Below the pieces are notes generated by a model. That model was not told where the DNA came from. It saw only the letters and a list, made by a program, of their open reading frames with translations, and did not search any database. The translations under genes were made by a program, and so were the position numbers. DNA of 64,000 bases from Lepidonotus clava (taxonomy: Eukaryota; Annelida; Polychaeta; Phyllodocida; Polynoidae), in the NCBI GenBank assembly GCA_936440205.1, contig OW387145.1, positions 12,895,396-12,959,395 of the forward strand, in the 5' to 3' direction. Below, in pieces: positions 10,822-22,120 of the stretch (the first letter of the stretch is position 1; the number at the start of each line of letters is the position of its first letter).

Positions 10822-12566
10822 CCAGAGGGTAGCACGGACAGTCTCCCACGGCGGGGGGGACGCTGACGAGGCCGAGGAAGAGGATCCAAGTGAAGATCCG
10901 CCTGAAGCTGCCCAAGGCCACCGTGATGAGCGTGTCCAGCTGGCAGCAGCCCAGCCAGCCGCAGCTGGGCCTGGGCTCCACCAGCAGCAGTGACTATGGC
11001 AACTGGTTCCAGTCCCGCCCGGCGCTCACCTTTCCCAGCCCGGCCCTCATCCCCCGCAGGAACCCCACTCGGAAGCTGGGGGCGCTGTCCATCACCGACG
11101 GCGGTACCCTGCCGTATGGGGGTGATGCGGCCCACCGGCCTCAGCCCCAGGACCCCACGAGTACCCCAGGGATGGTTGGTAATGACACTAGTAGTATGGA
11201 CCAGTCGGGGAAGGTCAACTCCTTTTTAAGCAAGGTGAACCAGGAGTCGCGGGTGCCGAGGTCGCCCCGGACGCCCGACCTTCTCGACCTGCCCGGACGT
11301 ATCGTACGGGCACCCCGCACACGGCACATGACGCCCAGGAACTCACCTGACGCCGAGAAACATGCCATGACCGGGGGAGACATCGGGGGGAAAGACTTCG
11401 GGGGACAGGGGTCAGAAAACATGGCGTCCATTCAGTCGCCTCGCTACAACCTAGAAAGGAGTAATACCATGATGGACGTCTCCAGCCGTAACTATGGAGA
11501 GACCGTGCCTTATAACCCGTACGGACTGACAAGATCTAACACCAACCTGGCGTCCACAGGGCAAAGTCTGCAGCAGAGGGCCCTGCAGCCTCTGACCCCT
11601 AACTATGTAATTCCCACACCCCTGGAACGGTCAAACACGATGACCAGCTTCAACCCCTCACACTACGGCCTCACCCGCGACCAACCGCCCTCCTTGGGGA
11701 ACGCCGACTCCAGATACAGCCTCCAGCGATCCCATACCACCCTGGACGGATCAAAGTTCTCGTCCCAACCCACCAACAATACCTCCAACCCCCCGGCTGA
11801 ACAGAACGAAAACAGGCTGGGCTGGAACTTTAGAAGGGTGCCTACCTTCCACGGAACCCTCCCTGGGTCTAACAATACCACTACTAATAATGGGATCACC
11901 CACAGACCGCTGGAGACCTTCCAGCCCGCGGCCCCCCCGGCGGTGGAGGGGCAGTCGTCCATGTCCAGGTACATGTTCAGCACCATGCCCACGTCCAACG
12001 CCCTCAGGACCCAGGAGGCCGACCTCAACAAGCCCCGCATCCCCATGTACTGGCTGTACGGGTCCCGCGGCAGGCCGGGAACCACCAGGGAAGATCCAAC
12101 ATGGCCGCCGTCCTCCAGGGCGGACCACGTGTCGCGGGATCACGTCTCGCAGCACCACCTCACCCAGGACGGCCGCGTGGTGGTCGACAATGGCGGCTAC
12201 CTCCAGGGTCATCAGGTGCAGACTCAGGACGAGGCTGGACCAGCGGGGGTTAACGCGGCGACCAGTGAGTCGGACTTCCTGTCGTTGGGTGCCGACCGTC
12301 GCGACCCCTACCGCTCCAACTACAGCTCGTACACGGACCAGCGCACCCAGAGCGAGCCGGACAGGGCCGAGTTCACCGCCCGGGAGGCGGCCCTGGAGAC
12401 GGCCTCCCTACCCGACGACCAGGGCAGGGTCAAGTCCATCCTGAAAAAGAACCCCTCCAGTATCGTCCCGCCAAGTTTCCCGACGAGGGCGGCACCAGGG
12501 AAAAGGCTCCCTCACATGTCGGCCCTCAAAAAGAGCCACTCAAAAAGGGTGACTTTCGCACTATGA
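10749..12566 (+). CDS. Large 3' terminal exon of an unrecognised gene; tail with RSNT repeats and paired SILK/RVxF motifs
   Basis: I do not recognise the family. A strong acceptor (TTTTGTAG, ending 10,748) opens the exon in phase 1. The first segment reads RHSTNSTGFDDP; the long GC-rich frame (in frame from 10,833) then runs to TGA at 12,564-12,566. The two frames differ by one base, and a run of seven G at 10,853-10,859 lies between them; one G fewer would give a single frame. The protein is Ser/Pro/Asn-rich and looks disordered. It holds four RS(N/H)T motifs (11,457, 11,532, 11,628, 11,727), similar to 14-3-3 mode 1 sites without the Pro. The C terminus has SILK (12,435-12,446) and KRVTF (RVTF at 12,546-12,557) just before the stop, the two classic PP1 docking motifs. 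It may be the cytoplasmic tail of a membrane protein, but no membrane span is visible here. A poly(A) signal AATAAA lies at 13,209. Confidence 0.75.
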
Positions 12567-12889
12567 CGATAAGATGATTTTAAAAGATCTGTATGTGAAT
12601 AATTATGAATGGGAACTGCTTGTCGGGGTAACACTTTTAGATACTCATCGTTGTAAATAATTATGATTTCGGTTTGGAATTTCATCATTCAGAAATGATA
12701 TTTCCATGTGTAGCCGTAAAAGATACTATGCGGCATATCGAAACAATACAAGAACCATTTTCCTACAAAAAATGATAATTTCCTCTCCTTTGAAACATTT
12801 CGAATGTACTGTTCCTACAGTCACAATTGGGATGAAACTTAAGGTCTATAAGTTAAGTATTAATGTGCCAAATGGCATTCGATTACATA
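12567..12889 (+). other. Probable 3' UTR of the 10.7-12.6 kb gene
   Basis: AT-rich non-coding sequence follows the stop. The first clear poly(A) signals are downstream, AATAAA at 13,209 and again near 13,261. If they are used, the 3' UTR also contains the small repeat at 12,890-12,980. Confidence 0.35.
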
Positions 12890-12980
12890 GGGGCCTTCCA
12901 TTAGGGACGTACGCATCAAGGAGGGGAGGGGGGTCTCTGCGATTTTTGAAAATGTGTGTACTTACTAAATGGAAGGCCTC
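12890..12980. mobile_element. Short inverted-repeat element, GGGGCCTTCCATTA-type ends
   Basis: It begins GGGGCCTTCCATTA and ends TAAATGGAAGGCCTC, an inverted pair. The same design recurs at 35,325-35,503 and 62,399-62,571, and a right end alone occurs near 21,160. This non-autonomous family looks widespread in the genome. Confidence 0.55.
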
Positions 12981-15900
12981 ATAGATAGACCATCGCTAAG
13001 CCTACTTCGGCGGACGTATCTCTTTTTAATGTAGAGGCGAGACCTCTCATTTAAAGCATTTTGCCGAAGAGAATTGCTCAAGACCAATGGGTAATTTTGA
13101 ACAGTTTCGTATTAGAACAACTTGCCTGTGATAGATCACTCTTATGGTTTGAAATCACATTCAGTACCTGTAAAAAAGTACACTAGTGATAATACCAGCG
13201 GAGCGGACAATAAAATCGTTTGTCTAAAGTTCTCTTCTATGTACATGCACTTTTTTTTTCAATAAAATGATGCCACCCTGATGGATTAAAAATGAAACAA
13301 CTTTTTAGAGCTTTTCCTATAGTTAACCTAAATGAAATAAAGTGACCTAGCTACTAATAAAAGCCCCAAAGGGTAGATAACTGACGGACTGCGCAAGTTC
13401 ATGGGAAAGGCATGTTACTGTACCCCACTAAAGCGGGAATTACTGTTCCTGACATTTCTCGAAATATCAATGTGATATCCATAGACAATAATCATAGTCA
13501 TTATGTTCAGGTCTAAACAAGTTTTTACTGCATGGTTTTAAACCTTGGAAGCTGAATAAAAACATGACGTGCTGGGTGGCAAAAACTCTTTTACTTTTTT
13601 AATTTAATGCGAGAACATACTTATTTCCCTTGTGACCATTTTACATGAATTTTTTTCAGAAGTGATTAATAAGAACAAATGCCTTGAAATAAAAGGTAAT
13701 TATCATTACTTTGAATAAATTCAGCTGCAGTCAGAAGATTGAAATAAGATGGTAGTTGTATTTAAGTGGTTGTTAAGTGGGTCTCTACTTTACTCAATTA
13801 AGGGAAATTCCACTTGTTTAATATGTCAGAAAAGAAAACTAGGGCTTTACATAACTAGCCGTTCTTTTATTACAATGGTAAATTCATCAATGCTCTGTAT
13901 AGACTCGCAATTCATTAAGAACAATTGAAATCCTTAATAAAACTGGAAAAAAAATCTTCTTTTTTTCAGTTGAAATGGTTGTTTTCTGACAATGGATCGA
14001 TAGATTTTTGTTCAGTTGGCTAACATTAGGAATTATCAAACAACACTAGGGATCCTTAACCCTTTCACTGCCACATGCCTCATCTGCGGCCCTTTAGTAA
14101 ATAATTGAAATAATCATTCCAATTAGAACCAGAGATATAGGTATTTAAACAGTGGACTATCAAGCCTATCAAGTCACCAAAATATTGGAATTAAAATTAA
14201 CGAAAACATAAACAATGTATTTACATTTGAACTTGTAATACACATGAAGAAATTATGAAAAACTGGTAAATGTATTTAAGTGACCTGATTTCAAGAAGCT
14301 AAAAATAGTATTGTGGAAACATAACAAGATCAAATATCCAAATGATGCATCTTCCTTCCTATAGATGCATTTACACCCTAACTTAGTGCATCAATAGTAT
14401 AAATCGCTCATTTGATGCCATCTAAACCCTTTAAATCCATCCACGGTTCATTTCAGAAAGAAGCTAGGAAGCAAACTTATAGTGTGCTTTGAAGCGCATT
14501 GTGATACACATTGTTAATGATAATTCAAAGGGGGTGTATGAGGGTTAGGCATTTTTAATATACCACTCAGACGGTGTAACTGATATTTTTGGGTGTACAA
14601 ATCTATAAGTTCTATAGTATAATCTGGTCTTTGACAGTAGCTTTATTCTCTCATAGAATCTTGCCATGTATAGAACTCATATGTTATTCAATCACAAAAT
14701 CCCAAGTTTCAAAAATATCAAAAGCAATATGTGTTCGGAGTTCCCTGCTTTCAAAGCATTTGCGGCCCCCACCCCCCACCTTAAAAAGTCGTTATGCTAG
14801 CCAGAAATGATAGAATGGGTCGACTACAGGCCATTGACTACACAATAGGTGTTAACCTATGTAGCATTCATTGTATTTTTATAAAAAATATTTTCAAGAC
14901 CTAAAATCTTTCAGGACTGAACGTTGAGTAGGTATATATATGCCTCTGATTACTTATGACGTGTATAGGAGATATATCAGAAAAAGCCTCGCTGGCAATT
15001 ACTGACCTATAACCTTTGGGGTTATTATCATCAAGTAAGTTGGTGGTTATATTATATACGTACAAGCGCCTTCGGCAAATTTGACAAAAGACAGTTGTAA
15101 TATAAATGAACTCTTCTTTTCAAATTTGTTAGATGTGATGACTACATTAAGATTAATAAATGAATTCTCTGTTAGATGCATGTGCCTCATAAGGATTGCT
15201 GGTCTACAGATATATATATGTCTACATAGTGGTTTCTGCACAGACATATGTCTGCACAGTGGCTACTGTACAGGCTAATACTGGTGCTGTCACCTAGCAG
15301 ATTTGGATGGAGTAACATGGAGTGGAGTGCACCTCAGCCAATCAGATTGCTGCATTCTTTGGATGGCTAACATTCAGTGTAACATAGACCAACCTGCATA
15401 TATAGTTGATGCTGACCTCTTGAAATTAAGCAAAAAGATTTGACCTTTATCTATCTAAGTAAGAAACAATAAATTTAAACAAAAATTAGAAAATTAATGT
15501 TACATTGAATTATTTATCAACATCTTGGTGTGCTTATTTCATTCATAGATAGAAGGGGAAGTATGCACCCAAATGGTCTCATTCTAGCATGTGTTCCATG
15601 GAGGCAAATTTGGTCAGTTATTTGGGGGATTTGCACATGGCCCACTTATGGATTCCAACAGATTCTTCTATATAGTCTAACAAACAGGAATCTATCTTTA
15701 ATGTTATGGTAGATTCTCAGCGCCATAGATATTACATTGTACATGCAGACTATCCTAAATCAAGATGTATTCTTTGGATTTGTATCTTTATTTATAAGTT
15801 TGGTCTGAAAACTTATCCATTAAAGATAGAAACATTGCAGATATTTATATATTTTCTATAGAAATCCCCGTGTTTTTGTCAGCAAAGTTTGCCGAAATTA

Positions 15901-16500
15901 ACCAGCAGGTCCTAAAAATAATGTAAATCAGCCACCCATGATAGAGAAAATTTCTAGTACTCAGTCTTTTCATGTTTGCCATTTGATATCAGAACTCAAT
16001 AATTTGTTTGAGAGGCATTATGAAGGAATTAGATTAAAGGCAATACATTTTTATTCTTGTCTCAGATATAATTATATTATTGACAGCCACCCAAAACAGT
16101 AATTTGATCTAAAAAAAAAAAACAGAAGAAGAAGAAGAAGAAAGATACACATAGCAATTCTCAACCTGCTTTTTTCATTTGCCAGCAGGTCGCAGCACCG
16201 TCATCCTGAATCTGCCACCTAATGGTAATACACTGAAGCGAGGACATAAACAGACCAAAAAAAACCGTAAACATAGATCTATGGGATGTATGGATCTTCA
16301 TTAAGGGGATAAGGAAGGGCCCATGCAATGTACTGATAATTAGGCATTTTGGATAACGTCTCCCTAACGCACCTATCATGAGTAATCTACTGAAAAACCC
16401 TCATCCCGTTTTAGATCTGGGGTTGAGTCACTAGCACCGCCGTGTCTGAACAGAACCTATAGCTTGATTGTGCAATACCCTCGACCAGGATTTCCTACAG
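12981..16500. other. Gene-free stretch, low information
   Basis: AT-rich sequence with no supported coding frame. It contains a duplicated ATGTCT-CA-AGTGG phrase near 15,215-15,265 and a short A/GAA run at 16,110-16,145. Confidence 0.35.
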
Positions 16501-16559
16501 TGAAACTTACTAGGAACGTGATGCAATCTCATTTCTCTTGGCATATATATAATTGTACC

Positions 16560-16791
16560 ACTGCCTCAACACAGTCCAGACTCCTTCCAGCAGCAGACAC
16601 GGTCAGTTATCTCCCAGGACTAACACAGAGCGTGGTACACTCAGGATTAAACAGACAGAGTCCAGGAGGGGAGGGGTGAGGCCTGGTGAGTCGGGTGAAG
16701 GTCCCCCACCTCCGGGCGGGCGCTGCTGGGTAGTATCGATCTCCCAGGCCTGCAGCGTTTAACCATACACACTCGCCAAACTGTAATACAG
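16560..16791 (+). other. Candidate 5' UTR exon of the RNA ligase gene
   Basis: A GC-rich patch ends in an excellent donor, CAG|GTACGT at 16,791/16,792. The next good acceptor is GGTTACAG ending at 17,359, 13 bases before the ligase ATG. No conserved frame is visible, as expected for a 5' UTR. The upstream edge is a guess. Confidence 0.3.
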
Positions 16792-17372
16792 GTACGTTAT
16801 TATTCTGGTCTATATCCATGAACAGCTGACCATGTGATAATATATCATAATATCCATATATGTATTATATATTCTGTGTACATATATTTTTTGGTGGTAC
16901 AATGATACAATCTTTCATTCAGTGTTTATTTTGTTAAGTGTAAGGAAGAGAGGTCGGGTATAACCGACATTAGTTACAAGGCACCTACAAGGAGAATATC
17001 ATACATAAAGTATATATGAATGATATGTCTTAATACATTGTGTTATTATAGAAAAGTGCCTGATGCAATAGGACTTTGTTTGCAAGCATATTGGATCTTG
17101 CTGTAGAGTAATGAGACACAATTATTACATGCACCGCCACTCAGCGTCATTTTGATTCTATATGAACAGTCTTTCATATTTTACTTGTTTAATATTCAAA
17201 AGGACCCTGTTATATCAAACAAGGATATCTAAACCAAACACAGTATAGAAGACTCTAGATCTAGCTGACCTTACTAAATCAGACACAGTTTAGTAAACTC
17301 TAGCTGACCTACAAGTTCCATACAATACTCAATCCTCTCTGCTCTTGGCACGGTTACAGCTGCGGTGACGCC

Positions 17373-18623
17373 ATGGAGTTCATCAAGTTCCCTCACATCA
17401 AGAACGTGGAGCACGCCCTGCAGACCATCCAGCGCACCCTGCTCCAGCACCCTGATGGGGCCAACTCCCAGTGGGTGGCCACCGAGAAGCTGGACGGCTC
17501 CAACTTCCAGTTCTCCGTCACGGCCGACCGCGTCAGGTGCTACTCGAGGAACTTTATACTTGGGGAGGAGCGGGTGTTCCACAACTTTCAGCAGCTGGAG
17601 GCCAAGTACCGGGGGCGGCTGAGGGCCGTGTACGAGCTGCTCAGTGAGCGGGCGGGGAGCAGGAACCTCGTGGTAAGGGTGTATGGGGAGATATTCGGGG
17701 GACAGTACCCGGAGGTCAAGTGGGATGAGTATGTAGCCTCACGAGGAGTGCAGGGAGGTGGGGCAGGGGTGGATAGTGCTGCGGCGGGGGCTCTAAGTTT
17801 AAACGAAACGGACAATGATAAGCTCAAGAGCCTCCCAGAATGTGTGCACATCCGCCCGGTGAACGGCGTGCCGGTCCAGGAGCGCGTCTTTTACCTGCCC
17901 GACGTAGACTTCTACCTGTTCGACATCAGCTCCGCCCGGAGTGACTTGAGCCCTGACCACCCGGACGGCGGCCCCGTCCACCTGGACATAGAGGACTTAC
18001 TGGAGGTGGCCTCTAGGTGCGGCTTCCCGTACACCTCCAGGGTCCTACACAGGGGCACGTTCGCCGAGCTCCAGCAGCTGGACCCAGACTTTGCCACCAG
18101 CATCCCGCCCTTGGTGGGACTGCCGCCCCTAGAGGGCAACACGGCGGAGGGGTACGTCCTCCTGCCGCTTCACCAACCCCGCCCTAAGGCGCCCCTCCGC
18201 CTCAAACTGAAGAGCCAGAAGTTCTGCGAGGTGGAGAAATTGGCCAGGAGCGGCGACGGGCCGCAGAAGCAGACGCCGAAGAAGGAGTATGTTCCCACCG
18301 GCCCACCGAGAGGCCTGAGGACGCCACTGGCCGTTCTCACCCCCAGGGAGCAGGAGTTGGAGGCGCACCTAGCGGCCTGTGTGAACGCCAACCGGCTGTA
18401 CAGCGTCAGGTCCAAGCTGGAGGCGGGCCAGCTGGGCCGCATGGACCCCCGTCGACTGGCGTCCCTGCTGCTCGACGACGCCCTGGAGGAAATCGTCGAG
18501 GACCGCGAGGACCTTGAGGAGCTGCTCGCCGACCTTGACAAGGCGTCCATGAAGAAGGTCAAGGGTAACGTGTTCTACGAGGCCTACAGGGTGGTAGAGG
18601 AGGCGAGGTCAGCTGACCACTGA
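17373..18623 (+). CDS. RNA ligase, T4 Rnl2 family
   Basis: Rnl2-type enzymes use ATP to seal 3'-OH/5'-phosphate ends in RNA through a lysyl-AMP intermediate. This 416-aa protein shows the motif series in order: motif I EKLDGSN with nucleophile K39; Arg59 in the following strand; motif III VYGEIFG with E106; motif IIIa DFYLFDI at 179-185; motif IV AEGYVLLP with E259; motif V LRLKLKS with K278 and K280. A C-terminal part (about 335-395, ACVNANRLYSV...) matches the Rnl2-specific C-terminal domain. T4 Rnl2 is 334 aa; the extra length is largely a Gly/Ala-rich insertion of about 55 residues between motifs III and IIIa plus a basic linker after motif V. The ATG has a strong context (GCCATGG). The coding region has no intron and is much more GC-rich than its flanks. 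Substrate and cell compartment are unknown; RNA repair or tRNA-related sealing is only an inference. Confidence 0.92.
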   Translation: MEFIKFPHIKNVEHALQTIQRTLLQHPDGANSQWVATEKLDGSNFQFSVTADRVRCYSRNFILGEERVFHNFQQLEAKYRGRLRAVYELLSERAGSRNLVVRVYGEIFGGQYPEVKWDEYVASRGVQGGGAGVDSAAAGALSLNETDNDKLKSLPECVHIRPVNGVPVQERVFYLPDVDFYLFDISSARSDLSPDHPDGGPVHLDIEDLLEVASRCGFPYTSRVLHRGTFAELQQLDPDFATSIPPLVGLPPLEGNTAEGYVLLPLHQPRPKAPLRLKLKSQKFCEVEKLARSGDGPQKQTPKKEYVPTGPPRGLRTPLAVLTPREQELEAHLAACVNANRLYSVRSKLEAGQLGRMDPRRLASLLLDDALEEIVEDREDLEELLADLDKASMKKVKGNVFYEAYRVVEEARSADH

Positions 18624-19609
18624 GCACGTGATACCTGCCAACTTGTATGATTATTATGCAGCACCTCACAGACACATGCCACAGAGCTGAAACTATGGAC
18701 ACATCCACATTATAGCTTCTGTTGTGTCCACACTGATATTTGTACATTTCTTGCCAAAAAACACTCCAGCGAAGCATTTATGATTTGCAATCACAAAAAG
18801 TGTGCACTAATTTAATGAAAATGTACAAATAGTAGCAATATAATATTAATTTTATATGCATGGGTTAGAATCTCCCTATTCAAATTGTTATAGACTATAA
18901 TCAATACCAGTGTATAATATGCCTATATATAGGTCCCTTAGCGGTAGATTAGCACTGGAGAATGCCAAAGAGACAGTATAATTAGCATGTACGTTTAGAT
19001 GGGGACATAACCAGTGTGAGTGATAACCTTGCTCGTTGGATGGTCCAAGATGTTACTTTCTTAATCTAATACAACATTTTACCTCTGCCGCACTACCTCC
19101 ATTGGCCTTAGGATTTGCATATGATAAGATAAACCATATGTGATGAAGCTGTTACGATTTCTTGGAGATTTTACACATATATTATATGTAATGTTTGTAT
19201 CTGCAGAACTGTTACTGAGATTATTCATAGCACCAATTATATTGGTGCACTTCAATGTTGTGGTTTATAAAAGGTCTAGTCTGTAAATCGCGGAAACATC
19301 TGATCAGACAGTTTTCGTTTGGATTACATTATGTTATACGTGCTCCTTGTATGAAAGTTTTTTTTTCCTGGAATGGCAAGAGGAAGTGACATCAGTGGTT
19401 TGTAAGCCGTGATCTGATTAGTTGACTGATTATAGGCAATTAAAATACCCGCCATTTGTATGGTACAACATTGTGATACGAGGTGCTTATAATAGACGAC
19501 ATGTACATAGGGCTTGTAACTTCCATAAACGGTTTTATGATGTGAGATACAATGATACCATGATGACAACGCTCAGGAATTCCCTACCACTGAAATGGAA
19601 ACATGCCTA
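18624..19609. other. Gene-free stretch downstream of the RNA ligase
   Basis: AT-rich and presumably includes the ligase 3' UTR. I saw no clear AATAAA close to the stop and no other feature. Confidence 0.3.
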
Positions 19610-19861
19610 AAGCCTGGTTCACACCTTACAATTTTTCCTGTTACAACAAGGGTTACGACAAAATCGGCAATGAATTGTCAGAAAAAATTGGTACAGAAAT
19701 TCTGGGAACGTGTGTTAACATCATTATAGAAAGGCAGAAGGTCAGAAAACTATCTTAAGTGTCAGAACCAAAGTCGTAACCATAATTATTTCTAGATTAT
19801 TTTATGATACTGTCATAACCCTAGTTGTAACTGTAAGAATCATAAGGTGTGAACGGTCCTT
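19610..19861. mobile_element. MITE with long inverted ends, flanked by TA
   Basis: The left end AAGCCTGGTTCACACCTTA and the right end (reverse complement AAGGACCGTTCACACCTTA) continue as inverted copies for about 50 bases, including GTTACAAC-AGGGTTA-GACA on both sides. TA flanks each end, consistent with a TA target-site duplication. It has no coding capacity. Confidence 0.7.
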
Positions 19862-21939
19862 TATGAGGGCGACCAACTGGAATAATGAGTGTATATATAA
19901 TACATTCACAGACTGTAACACATAACAATGAGTACAGCATTTGCAGTAATTTTTATTGGCAGTCAAGCTTTGTAATTCATATTTCATATAAAAATACGTG
20001 TAAAATTCTACATATGAATTCCTATTTACATCAGAGTTACAACGCTATGTACAATTTGATTCAAACCTAAAACAACGGAAATTGTCGCGTAAGTCTTTAT
20101 GGATGGTTATGATACATACTTATGCAAAAGGCGAAAGGGGTGAAGCAATGTAATGTGAAACTACGAAAGATGTTATTTGATTATACATCTTAGTACATAT
20201 AATTGATAATGAAATGATCTGTAGCAATTAAACCACCGCAACAACCTGTGATAGTAAACATGGTTTTACTATAAGCAACATTTAGTGTATTACCCGATGA
20301 TTAACAATCAGGGAAATTGCAAACGAGCCTAGCCTCTCTTTTTTCTATATATTATTATATACACAGCATTTATCCTTTGTTTTTTGTTTTATAATAAAAG
20401 GTGCTTTTCAAGAGATAAAAAGTTTACGTGTTCCTTGTTTTCCTCCGGGAGCCATGTCATAGATGTGGCACATACCATAACATGATAACATAAGAGCTTT
20501 ACGCAAATGAAAAAGCTTACAGACGGAGAGACGACTTTAGAAAAACATTCACGAAAACTTAAAGTACCCACTATAACACAAGTTGCTATTATGGGTATTT
20601 TGTCATCACGAAATAATGTGGACTTTTGGTTTCATTTTCTTTTCAACTTACAAACCGTTTAAAGTTCTTCCAACATACATAACCAAAAGTACTATACCTC
20701 AATATACATGATATTGTGAATTATTTTTATTATTATGATTTTCGTACTTACACGTCGCTGAAATTTAATAGCTGTTTCTGGAGAGCATTCTGTCATGGCT
20801 GTTAAACCCTCTTTATGAAGTTTCGTGAATGTATTTCGATCGTTCCACCTGTTCAAGTGTCAGCACCACTTTAATGTTGGATGAGAAAAAAACACAAGGA
20901 ACGCAAGGCCCAGTTATCCCGTACGCAATTCCCTGTTAGCCTTCCTTTAATTACGTTATTAAGGGGGAATGGAGGAGAGGGGGTCACGTTCAAGTCAAAT
21001 GCGTACATAAATGGTAAACGAAAAGGTGGAGGGTCAGGACATATTATAAAATATATACGCATTTGGTACAAAGCATTTGTATCACTGAACTAGAATGGAA
21101 GTGAACTTAATTCTTGGGGGCGAGGGGTACTAAAATTAGTAAAAAAAAAATGCAATATTTAATGGAAGGCCCCGCAACAGTGTCACCAAAGAGTACATTA
21201 TGGTTTTATGTCCAGATACCTTAGGAGAATACCACTCAAAAAGCACACAGACACCGACACTTTCCTTGATAACAAATAATGCAGGAAAAAGTGTTCATGT
21301 GAGCCTAACGTAGCATTAAAGTTTACTATCATTGGAGTTCGAGAATACCGTGTCATGAAGGCCTGTCTTGTAATGGTAGCACTTGAATTTAACTGTGTGT
21401 CCTAATTCTGTATTGAAGAGCACCTGAGATACATTCTTGCAGTTTCCTTATACCTTCAGCCATGAACGCCTGGTGGGCGACACGGACGGAATTCAGTTAT
21501 ATAACTATCTGCCCATTTATATGGAAACAAAGTCAATGTGTTAGATCACCCAAAAACCAATGAAGACAGGGACTGAGTCTATATAGTTCTTGGCCAAACA
21601 GGTCATGTCTTTAAACCCTCAAGGTCACTCTGCGGCGAATAACCCCCCTCGCCAGAATCGACACCCGTGAGAGGAGATGATTCGCCGTTAGCGAGCGTCG
21701 AAGTTGCAGAGTGCCTCAAGGTCTACCCATTGTCGTTTGGTATCCATCCATCGGAGATAAATCTTCAGCGAAAATAAGAAGATTTTACATCTTTTACAAC
21801 CACTCACCTGCTCCTCATTTCAAGCAACTTTGTGCGTTGAAACATTTGGAAATCAGTTTTGGCTAAGGGACATTTTTTCCTATTTACGCATTCGTCTCTT
21901 GTTATGGTTTTTAGTTTGTGTGAATTTGTTTTGCAGGGA
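19862..21939. other. Gene-free stretch, repeats only
   Basis: No supported gene. Near 20,960-21,175 lies a decayed copy of the G-rich short-repeat class ending in TAATGGAAGGCCCC. The remainder is unassigned AT-rich sequence. Confidence 0.35.
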
Positions 21940-22085
21940 CGTACCCAGCCCTATGATCTGAGAGGTTTCAAGGGAAAACCGAGGGGGCTCCAGGTAAACT
22001 TAAGGGGGTTCCAAGCAAATCTGAGGAGGTTTCAGGTAAACCTGTGAAGAGGGGGGTTCAACTTCAAGATGGATTCGGACACCCC
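21940..22085. repeat. Dispersed repeat with GGGGGTTCCA-type units
   Basis: Several near-copies of AGGGGGTTCCAGGTAAA-like words follow one another. The same unit occurs at 31,605-31,790 and about 51,935-52,000, so this is an interspersed family with internal short repeats. Confidence 0.5.
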
Positions 22086-22120
22086 TTCCCACTCCAAACC
22101 TCCCAATACGGCGGAGTTTT

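Noticed and set aside
10677-11135. 152-codon minus-strand frame over the GC-rich exon
   Set aside because: A shadow of the plus-strand exon; GC-rich sequence lacks stops on both strands, and the plus frame has splice signals and coherent motifs.
11663-12444. Several long frames on both strands inside the 10.7-12.6 kb exon
   Set aside because: They are Arg/Pro/Gly-rich readings of the same GC-rich DNA with no starts, splice sites or motifs.
17588-18562. Minus-strand frames across the RNA ligase
   Set aside because: The plus frame has the full ligase motif series; the others are its shadows.
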